From: Diphasiastrum complanatum
Taxonomy: Eukaryota > Streptophyta > Lycopodiopsida > Lycopodiales > Lycopodiaceae
DNA: 64,000 nucleotides
Assembly: GCA_029204225.1 (NCBI GenBank)
Contig: CM055110.1
Coordinates: 34,543,947-34,607,946, forward strand
Reading direction: 5' to 3'
A model generated the notes under the pieces. It saw nothing but the letters and a program-made list of their open reading frames with translations. It had not been told where the DNA came from and made no database searches. Position 1 is the first letter of the stretch; each line of letters begins with the position of its first letter. This document shows positions 55,518-64,000 of this stretch, one piece after another. The translations under genes were made by a program, and so were the position numbers.

Positions 55518-56745
55518 TTGAAGGCATTGTTTGAAATGACAAATACATCTCAAATACTATTTCTGAAGACGAAGTTGCATACATTGCGGATGGATGATGG
55601 TGCAATTATTGCTGATCACATACTGAAGATCAAAGACATTTGTGACCAATTAGCAGCAGTTGGAAAGCGAGTACAAGATCGTGAGATTGTGCAATTGACA
55701 TTGAATAGTCTGAGTGAGTCACATCAGATGTTTGTGACGAGTATAGCCACAAGAGAAAATCTTCCAACTTATGAAGAACTAGGTGGATTGCTTTTGCAGG
55801 AAGAGCAGTGTCAAGAGAACTTGAATCATCATAACATGGGCCATGATCAAGCTCTTGCAGTTAGATGACAAGGTGGAAGATTTGGCTGTGGAAGGTATCA
55901 ATCGAGAGGAGGAAACTCAAGCCAGAGATCATTTCAACAATTTCATGAGCAAGTCAATGATAGTCCGAATTGAGGCAATTGGAATCAAGGCCGAGGTCAA
56001 GGACACGACTATTCAAAACAAAATAAACCTGGAAATTGTAAGTACTGTAACAAACCTGGCCATTGGGAGCATGAATGCTTCAAGAAATAGAAGGAGATAG
56101 AACAATCAATACGATGATGATCAATATGAAAATGATATAGGTGAGAGTTCAAACTTGTTCATTACAGCATTTATGACAAGTGATGAAGTTAAGGATACCT
56201 GGTACATTGATAGTAGTGCGTCCAAGACATGACTGCAAGGAAAGAGTGGTTTTCATAACTCAAGGAAACTCAGGAGATTGCTTACACTTAGAAACCAAAT
56301 CTTTCTAAGTTATCGGATAAGCAATGTGCAATATGTACTTGGCTTAGCTAACAATCTACTATCTGTTGGGATGATGGCTGATCAACAACTCAAGGTTGAG
56401 TTTGACAACGAAAATGTCTTGTCAAAGACGGCAATAATCACTACAAAGTGATTGTTACAGGAGCTAGAGTCAACGAGAATTGACTCTACAAATTGAATGC
56501 GAGATCTTTTACTCAAGCTATGGTAAGCATTGTTGATAGTCGAAGTGACCTTTGGCATCAAAGGTTTGGTCATATTAGTGCTGAAAGCTTGCAAATCTTT
56601 AAAAGAGGTAATCTAGTTGTTGGATTGCCTGATATCTCTTTTTTGAAAGAAAAATGTGTGAGGGTTGCATTTTGGAAAAACAGCATAGAGAGAGATTTCC
56701 CAAAGATGGAGATTACTCTCTATCCCTTGTTTCTCTCCACATGAC
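55518..56745 (+). pseudogene. Copia family F gag, protease, pre-integrase
   Basis: A UBN2-type gag (KALFEMTNTSQILFLKTKLH, then MDDGAIIADHILKIKDICD and LPTYEELGGLLLQEEQC) is followed by a frame change and an intact zinc knuckle CKYCNKPGHWEHEC (about 56040-56084). The protease box reads WYIDSSAS, so the DSG active site has become DSS. After further breaks come NNLLSVGMM and the pre-integrase LWHQRFGHISAESLQIFKRG. The remainder is missing from about 56745. Confidence 0.9.
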
Positions 56746-57140
56746 AATGATTGATAGTTTGTATATGGTCTCACAAATATTTTTTGACAAGCACCCACAA
56801 ATTGACAATGGATATATGAGTTGAATTGTCTTTATCCAACATTGGTCTTTTGATTAATGCCCTCATCAATTTCCATCATCTCTCGTAAGCCTTGATGTTG
56901 ACAATGAGATAATTGCTCTATATGAGGATCGTTGTATGACATTCGTCATCTACGTTGGCCATTACGAGGATTATTGTCTCTAATGCTAAATGAGGATGAA
57001 GAATTCTATATGCCAAAACAACAAAAACTAACTTGAAACTATTACTAGCAGACTGTATTACGCGCCTGAGATCGATATTACGATGTAAAAAACTGAAAAT
57101 TTGTGACGAAAATGAAAAATCCATGGAGGTATTTATAAAA
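56746..57140. other. Non-coding, no gene seen
   Basis: No protein motif. It is followed by the G-box-rich repeat block. Confidence 0.5.
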
Positions 57141-58500
57141 AAAATTTCACACGTGTGGAAAACGACCTGAAACATGTGGCATCATTTCAGTGTTCACACA
57201 CGTGTCCATCCATAGTAATCATTATGAACTCATTGATGAGGGATACGTGTGCACCAATCATAGAGCACCATGTGTTATTCTGCACGTGACAACTGTCACA
57301 TCAATCATTATCTATACGGACAAACATGTTAAACCAATCACAAAATGACATGTGTCCTTCATAATTTTTTTGATTTTTGCGCTTGATATCGATTTCAAAC
57401 GCACTTTTCAGCCTATTTACCCTTCGTTTATACCTCCATGCCTGACATCAATATTACTTTCTAGGATATCTCTCTCAAGTGTGCGTTTTCATTCCAATTT
57501 TCTCTGGCCAATGTACCCGCGCTCGAAACCGATACGAGAAGCCTTTTTGACACGCTTGAGATCGATATGAGAGAAAACAATTACAAATTTACACGATAAA
57601 TGAAATATTTGGGACACCTGGCATCATTTTAGTGGTCCACGTGTCCATCTGTACACATCATTATGACTCATTGATGAGAGCACATGGGGTGTGACACATA
57701 CACCAATCAGAGATCGCCATGGGGTGTGACACATATACCAATCAAAGATCACCATGTGTCATTCCGCACGTGACAATTGTCACATCAATCGTTATTTGTA
57801 CGGGCGAATAATTTCAACCAATCACAAAACGACACGTGTCCTACCGATCAGCTTCCACGTGTGTGAAATTTTGTATAAATTCCTCATTTTTGACGTGGAT
57901 TTTCATTAGAGGAGTTTTGAGTTCCAATAAGACCCTTTAAAAATTCGTGCAAGATGTCTTTTCTATTATTAAAATATTATAACACTAATACTTTTGACTT
58001 GCCATAACTTTTTAATCGTAGCTCAAAAGTCCTTGTCCTTGTCCTTGTCCTTGTTGAGCGCTTTCTAATGCACCAAACTCCGCTAAATCTGGACTTACCA
58101 CTAAAAAGTTATGCCATTTTTAGTATGGAATCAAAATGTGGATTCAAAAAGTTATGTTACGTAGATTTCAAATTTGAGTGTTTTGATTGGTCCATGTGTA
58201 AGAAAAGAATCTTTACAAAGGGTCTTTTTGGGATTTAGAACTCTTCTAATGCATGCAATTTTTCTAATTTCTACGCCTGATACCGATTTCAAGCCTGACT
58301 TTTTAACCTATTTACTCTCCGCTCATACCTCCGCGCCTAGGACCAACATTGCTTTCTTGGATATCGCTCTCAAGCGCGTGATTTTGTTCCGATTTTCTGT
58401 CCTGTGTACCCTCGCTCGAAACCGATACTCGATTCTGTGATATCTATCTTGAACGCATAGTTTGTTGTGGTTTAATTTTACCTTCCATTTCGCGCCTGAG
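57140..58500. repeat. G-box-rich repeat block, rearranged copies
   Basis: The unit 57140-57560 has two parts. The first (ACACGTGTGG, CACATGTGG, CTCATTGATGAG, TGCACGTGACA, TGTCACATCAATC) is repeated at about 57590-57850. The second (GATATCGATTTC, TACCTCCATGCCTG, TCGAAACCGATAC) is repeated at about 58255-58440. A third sequence separates them. A (GTCCTT)4 run lies at 58029-58052. No coding is supported. Confidence 0.8.
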
Positions 58501-58637
58501 ATCGATATCCAGTCCTTGAGTTATCAGTATTTCAGAATCTTTCTTTCTGTTTTTTTTTGTTAAAATGTCATATTTTGATTCCAGTCTGTTATTTTTTTTT
58601 CTTGAATAATATTGTTTTAGTAATTTTGGGACAATCC

Positions 58638-58947
58638 CTCGGCTCCGATATCAGGTAGGGTATGAATCTTCAGACTACCATAACTTTTTAATCGTGCGTC
58701 GGACTGAAGTGATCCAAAAAGCAAAAGTGTGTAGTTTTTCATGATCTACGCAATGGTGTAAACAGATGCTACAATATCTCAGCCACACGACCAGAGCATT
58801 ATGTTCAGTGTGAATAGATCATTGGTCGCTCGGCTCCGATATCAAGTAGGGTATGAATCTTCAAACTGCCATAACTTTTTAACCATATGTCGGATTGAAG
58901 TGATCCAAAAAGAAAAAGTGTGCAGTTTTTCATGATCTACACCAATG
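58638..58947. repeat. Tandem duplication, 191-bp offset
   Basis: Copies 58638-58757 and 58829-58947 share CTCGGCTCCGATATCA, GGTAGGGTATGAATCTTC-like sequence, CCATAACTTTTTAA and CAGTTTTTCATGATCTAC. The CCATAACTTTTTAATCGT part also occurs near 58001. Confidence 0.85.
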
Positions 58948-58949
58948 AA

Positions 58950-59720
58950 TTTTGATGTGACTAAAGTAAGATAGATTCATTTTTATGGAAAGTAGTGTAT
59001 GCAGATGTGTAAAAAAGTTAGAAAATGATATTTTAATAACTTTATTGTTATTTTTCTCTCTCCTACATGGCATTTCTTATAGGGCTCTCTTTCGGCCCAT
59101 ATTTTCTCTAATGTGTAATGGATCACCAAGCAATCTATGTTGATTGATGGAAGAACTTGAAGATGAAGACCAGTCAATAGTTGCTAATTGACATTTAGTC
59201 TTGTCTGCTCCTTTATTCTATGATACATCTCAATTTTTTTTTCTTTTTCTAAATCACGTGGAGGTACAATAGTTTTTCTAGAATTCATAATTCCATTCAA
59301 ATGTCATTTTAAACACATAAAATTTGCAAGAGAACACCAAATTAGAAAATTAAAGATATTACACAATCATATTCAAATAACAAATAAAGTGCAATCTTTG
59401 TCAATATCACTAACAATATTTCCTTGTCATTGCGATCATGAGATGAATCACCTTCTGATGATGCTAACATTGTCAATGACATATATATATTGTAGCCAAC
59501 TACTCTATGCTACATCATAAGCAGTTATTTATGAAAATATATATTTGATCAAGATGTACTAAACAATTATAAAAACATATCTTATATATACTATTATGCT
59601 TTGCATCTTTATTAAAGACATTGCCAACATCTATTTTTTATTTATCCATCTATATTGTTGGATTTCTATGTTCGAGACCAAATCCATTCAGTGATGAACA
59701 TCCTGAAAAAAAAAAAAAAA
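58950..59720. other. AT-rich, no gene
   Basis: Nothing supported. Ends at an A run of about 20 (59705-59724). Confidence 0.5.
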
Positions 59721-59726
59721 AAAACA

Positions 59727-59860
59727 TCGACACCAACGAATCTGACGAAGCGGACAAATCTTACGAAGTCGACAAATATGACGAAGCCGACAAATCTGAC
59801 CAAGCCGACAAATCTGGCCAAGTCGACAACTCCGACAACACTGACAAATCTGACTTCATC
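59727..59860 (+). repeat. 18-bp-type minisatellite, Asp-Lys-Ser-rich frame
   Basis: GACAAATCTGACGAAGCC and variants recur about eight times. In one frame this gives DKSDEA / DKYDEA / DKSDQA / DKSGQV repeats with few differences that alter length, within an open frame of 111 codons (59621-59956). It could be part of a coding exon or simply a minisatellite. Confidence 0.75.
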
Positions 59861-59959
59861 ATCAAGGAAAAGTCGATCCAAGACTTTATGGCAGTTCACC
59901 TACTTGTAGATACTTTATTACTTAAAAGGTGGTTACCAACTACAAGGCGGTTGTAATCA

Positions 59960-60580
59960 ATTAAGTAGGTAGAAAAGCACTGACCTGAAAGACTTGAAAA
60001 TATCTTGTAAATAAACATCTTTTTAGTGAGTTATCTATAAAAGACGAAAGCTCTAAAATATCTGGGCCTCACTGAATTGTTGATGTACTCACCTTTTGAT
60101 TATTATCACGAGTACATTTTACACTACTGTTTTGTCCTATTAAACATTACTCCTGTTTATTCATTTTGATTATAGATCAAACGTTGGATTTTCATTAGTT
60201 TGATCCATTGGGGTTGCTTGTGTGTTTTCCTATTATGCAAATACAACAACAAGCGCTCAAATTAGAATGATAGAAATGCTTCAATTGTTACATCCAATGC
60301 AAATAAAAAGCATTTACTTCTATTCATTAAATCTTATTGTTTGTAAGCTCAATCCAAGCCTACTATTTGCAAGCTTAATCCAAGTTTAAGAGAAAAACAA
60401 CAACAAGCTACATTTGCCTTAATCAAAGCCAAAAATGAAAACCAAATCTTTATGTAAACTTCAATTAACTAGTCCAAGCTAATGTTACATAAAGTTTTCA
60501 TTCTCATTCCAATTCCATTTGTCATTTCAAAAGCAACCAAAGTTTTCACATTTCTCACTATTCTAGATTTCCAAAACCAA
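59960..60580. other. AT-rich, no gene
   Basis: Nothing supported. Small repeats, TTTGTAAGCTCAATCCAAGC / TTTGCAAGCTTAATCCAAG, lie near 60350-60385. Confidence 0.5.
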
Positions 60581-60582
60581 GA

Positions 60583-60915
60583 AACTAGTGTCTAGAAATG
60601 GATAACTAATGAAGCTTTATGAAAACTTCAATTTTTAGATCTGATTTTCAGATTTACAGGTCTGAAAATCAGAACTTCAAAATGACAAAAAATAGAATTT
60701 CAAAACTTGTTTTATGCACAAAGTTACACTACCATTCCCTTCCTACATAGCCATCTTCATGAAACTAGGAGATAGAAAGGTGTAACTAATGAAGTTTGAA
60801 TGAAAACTTCACTTTTCAGATCTGATTTCAGATTTACAGGTCTGAAAAACATAACTTCAAAATGAAAATCAGAACTTTAAACACTTCATTTATGCAAAAA
60901 AACACTAGTTTTGAT
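60583..60915. repeat. Tandem duplication, about 180-bp offset
   Basis: Copy 1 (60583-60735) and copy 2 (60763-60915) share GAAACTAG, ACTAATGAAG, ATGAAAACTTCA, CAGATTTACAGGTCTGAAAA and ACTTCAAAATGA. Identity looks about 80%. Confidence 0.82.
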
Positions 60916-61240
60916 CAAAACACATAGCTAGAATCAATCTTTTTGCCAAAAAAAGTTTGTGTATGTAGAGGAAGACTTCCTCTACCCATCCCACAAATCT
61001 TTTTTCAGAACTCTTAAAAATCCAAAGCCCACTTTAAAACGTTTCTAACATGATAAAAAATCAGCCCCTAAACAATTCTATAGGCATCACTACTCTCTTC
61101 CAAAGAGAACTAGATTCATTGGGTACTTCAACTACAAGCTTCCTACAACTAGAAAAGCCTATAATCTTCTCCAAAAAAAATTTATTTAGTGATTTTTATA
61201 GAACTTGAAGAAGGTTAGAAAGGTTACCATCCTTTGTCTA
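60916..61240 (-). other. Leader region of a minus-strand retroelement
   Basis: Lies downstream (in minus orientation) of the PBS at 61241-61252. No gag is recognised in it or in the tandem repeats further down, so the element's interior is lost or non-coding. Confidence 0.45.
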
Positions 61241-61252
61241 GCTCTGATACCA
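61241..61252 (-). other. Primer-binding site, minus strand
   Basis: GCTCTGATACCA on plus is TGGTATCAGAGC on minus, a perfect match to the plant tRNA-iMet type. Confidence 0.9.
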
Positions 61253-62258
61253 CTTTTACATGTAGAGGTGAAGAAGTCCTCCAAATGTCCTCCAAGCAAC
61301 CTGCAAGCTTCAAGATGCTCCCCAACTCCAAGCTAGGATGCCTCCACCTGCAAGTAAGGATCTGCAAGCCTCCAAGGATCTCTCCTTCACCTATGTCCCT
61401 ACTCTTTAAACACAAAGATAGATAGCAATCTGGCCTCAAGTATTCACCACCCAACCATAGCTAGATCCAAGCTCCAAGCAAGACCTATCTAGCACCCCCT
61501 TGCTAGCCATAAACAAATCACAAGCATACCACAACACTCCATAGCATTCTCAAGATCCAAACCCTACTTATGTCCCATACCATAAGCAAGATCCAGACCT
61601 CAAGCATACTACCACAAGAAAGCACTCTACACACTAGTAGCAACACTAGAGCATAAGCAAAGCAAACATGAGAGATCTCTCTCTCCCAATGGGCGCCCTA
61701 CTACCCTCATGTAGATGGCCCATGGACCCCTCCAATGCACTATGGAGTTCCATGCTCATCCAATGAGAGAGAGAGAGAAGCCTAGGGAGTTAAAGAATCT
61801 CCAAGAGCCTCCATAGGCTTATGGAATGTCAAGAGACTCCTTCCATAACCTATGACTCTTTGAATGCCTTTCTTGTGGGAGTTGAGAACTCAATGGACAC
61901 TTTAGAAGGGCACCCTCCTACTAGGTCCCATGCCCAGGTTGTGCAAGTATACTTTGGTCCTAGACCAATAAAGTGATATGGTTCAAGGTTGAGACCCAAG
62001 GTTTAGAAAAATAGTTATCCAATGATTTTCTAACACCTCTCTAGGTTCCATACCTCCATCCAAGGTATAGACACCTACCTGCCCTTAACCAAGGACACTA
62101 GTACCTTAATCTAAGGCACCTACCCTTAATACTAAGGATACCCCTTATCCAAGGGTCACGTGACTCCATACCTCCAACTAAGGTATAGTCACTTGTCTGC
62201 CCTTATCTAAGGACACATACCCTTGATCCTAAGGGTACCTTGCCATTGAGCCCCCAAC
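61253..62258 (-). mobile_element. LTR family B relative, about 1 kb, minus strand
   Basis: On minus it starts TGTTGGGGGCTCAATGGC (62258) and ends TGTAAAAG before the PBS. Shared parts with the LTR at 33404 include the AGGTCTTGCTTGGAGCTTGG region and GGGCGCCC. Near 62040-62240 it carries several variants of CCTTAATCTAAGG / CCAAGGGT / CCAACTAAGG, a small internal repeat group. Confidence 0.72.
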
Positions 62259-62279
62259 ACTAAATGGACTAATAGGGAT

Positions 62280-63045
62280 CTGAAGTACTGCTAATTACAT
62301 AGGTATGTAATAGAAGCAGCAATGTATTCTGCTTCTGTAGAAGAAAGAGTGATAGAGATTTGCTTACGACTGTTCCATGAGATAAGACCACCCTTGAAGA
62401 AGAATGTAAGTCCAAATGTGGATTTACGATTGTCTACATCTCCTCCCCAGCTTGCATCAGAATATCCACTGAGCTAATGAAGATTGTCGTTGTTGACTTC
62501 TCTATAGCAGATGCACTGGTCCATGGTAGTTCGAATATACCTCATGACTCTTATGAGAGCCTTCCAATGGGTAATGCTAGGATTAGTCATATATTGGCTG
62601 AGTGATCTTACTGCAAAAGAGATATCAGGTCTTGTACAGACCATTGCGTATATGAGAGATCCAAGTATCAATCGATAAGGATACTCTCTCATCTGCTCCT
62701 CTTCCTGCTTGGTCTTGAGACATTGGTCCTTTGACAAACGCAGGCCTGGATCCATCAGTGAGTAAGCTAACTTACAATTCATTAGATTGTATCTATTAAG
62801 AACATTGTGAAGAAATCTTTGTTGAGTGATATAGATCAATAGTCTCACTCTGTCTCTGTGGATCTATACGCCCAGACTGAAGTGAGCTTCACCCAAATCA
62901 GTCATGTCGAACTCAAAAAATAGCATACGTTTAAAATCCTTGACGAAATTGGTATGATTGTTGAAAAGCAACGTATCATCCACATAGAAGGTGATGATAA
63001 TGAAGGATTGTTGCACCGACTTGGAATAGATGTTGCAATCAGCAT
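62280..63045 (-). pseudogene. Copia family G RT end and RNase H (minus strand)
   Basis: On minus from about 63045: IIITFYVDDTLLFNNH (YVDD at 62975-62986), FDMTDLGEAHFSLGV, a stop, LLIYITQQRFLHNVLNRYNL, YPYRLILGSLIYAMVCTRPD, then TLSSTEAEYIAAS (about 62350-62310) of RNase H. The LTR at 61253-62258 follows directly and is itself followed by a PBS, so that LTR belongs to another insertion or to a tandem copy. Confidence 0.9.
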
Positions 63046-63054
63046 TGCTTGGTT

Positions 63055-63835
63055 GGAAACCTTGTTCAATGAGGAATGTGTTGATCCTCCGAAACCAAGC
63101 TCACCGACTCCGACAAAGAGTCAGACCCTCAACAAGTAAAACTGCTTCAGAGGATTGAAGTTCAACCCAGAAGATTGAACCGATCCAGACAGCCTCCATC
63201 CCGATTCATGGATGATCCAGCCTACTACTTTGTGCAGGAACCAAACATTGTTTCAAAGGCAATGTTGACACCTAATGCTGACTAGTGGAAAGCTGCAATG
63301 GACACTGAATATGATTCTCTCATTGAGAATCAAACATGGACTGTTATTGAGCTGCCAAAGGATTGAAATCTAATCCCATGCAAATGGATATTCAAAGCGA
63401 AGTATGATGTTGAAGGAAGATTAAATCGATACAAGGCCAGGCTTGTCGCCAAAGGCTTCTTCCAGATTCTAGATCTGGATTATTCAGAGACCTTCAGCCC
63501 TGTCGTTAAGCATACTTCGATCAGACTACTACTCTCCTTTGCAGCTACAGTTGATCCCGAAGTCCACCAAATGGATGTCCAGACTGCCTTCCTCAACGGG
63601 ACTATCGAAGAGGAGATCTATATGTCGCAACCAGAGGGATACGAGCTCAAGGGCAAGGAGCACCTAGTGTGCAAATTTCACAAACTCAGAAAATCAATGC
63701 ATTTCTAATCAAGAATGGTTTTATTCCAAACTCGACAAACTCGAAGATTATTTCAGGCCTATTTTTATTTCCTTTATAATCATCACTCTTTATGTGGATG
63801 ATACATTACTTTTTAGTGATTTTTTAACAACTAAG
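63055..63835 (+). pseudogene. Copia family G RT, N-terminal half (plus strand)
   Basis: Linker LQRIEVQPRRLNRSRQPPSR, FMDDPAYYFVQEPN, a TAG at a usual tryptophan (AD-stop-WKAAM), a TGA shortly after (LPKD-stop-NL), then [74 protein letters not shown] and a stop in KSMHF-stop. A second YVDD box, IIITLYVDDTLLFSD, lies at 63791-63802. It sits head to head with the minus-strand copy at 62280-63045. Confidence 0.9.
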
Positions 63836-63839
63836 ATTT

Positions 63840-64000
63840 TTTTTCTTCTTTTATTTTGCCTAAGAATGCAAAGTTTAATTTTGTAACTGTTGCATCTAGT
63901 GGAAGAGATTATTGGCTTTGTATTGAGAACATCTATTGTCTTTTCAAAATCAACATTATAGTCTTGTTTGAATTTAGTCTTTCTCCATTTTGGGCTCCTC
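63840..64000. other. Window end, no gene seen
   Basis: AT-rich sequence after the truncated RT. Confidence 0.5.

Noticed and set aside
59666-59899. Minus-strand Phe/Val-rich 77-codon frame
   Set aside because: Antisense of the Asp-Lys-Ser minisatellite, starting in the A/T run.

Overview
This is a piece of a plant nuclear genome, very rich in retroelements. The evidence is Ty1/copia and Ty3/gypsy polyprotein fragments, primer-binding sites of the plant tRNA-iMet type (TGGTATCAGAGC), a hAT-type transposase with introns, GT-AG introns, and long CT/GA microsatellites. No bacterial or organellar gene order is visible. The exact plant group cannot be decided from the sequence.

Only one intact gene stands out: an intronless, 234-codon METTL21-like (Methyltransf_16) protein lysine methyltransferase at 21229-21933 (+). 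It sits just downstream of a minisatellite. Nearly all other coding sequence is decayed mobile DNA.

Layout. 0-3 kb: AT-rich non-coding DNA with a perfect 59-bp tandem duplication. 2.9-4 kb: minus-strand gypsy 3' end plus LTR, then a 112-bp tandem duplication. 4.3-7.1 kb: copia element with LTR, PBS and decayed gag-pol. 7.4-15.2 kb: block bounded by about 200-bp direct repeats, with minus-strand coiled-coil-like coding sequence, CT microsatellites and inserted repeats. 16.2-19.8 kb: cluster of unidentified, intron-bearing gene fragments on both strands. 20-23 kb: gypsy scrap, minisatellite, the methyltransferase, tandem repeats. 23.1-29.1 kb: a short LTR carrying tRNA-like boxes, then a copia element split by a hAT-like transposase gene. 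29.9-30.6 kb: a histone H3/CENH3-like pseudogene on the minus strand. 31.3-35.3 kb: a second copy of one 18-kb gene fragment, then a tandem repeat array broken by retroelements. 36.7-42.4 kb: two inverted copies of one copia family flanking a gypsy element. 44.3-51.9 kb: a minus-strand copia element interrupted twice, once by a gypsy-family LTR unit. 52-64 kb: palindrome and short-motif arrays, further copia fragments, G-box-rich repeats, and head-to-head copia reverse transcriptases.

Most of these genes do not work together; they are layers of nested insertions. The items most worth follow-up are the H3-like locus, the tRNA-box LTR, the duplicated intron-bearing family at 17.7 and 31.3 kb, and the antisense coiled-coil block.
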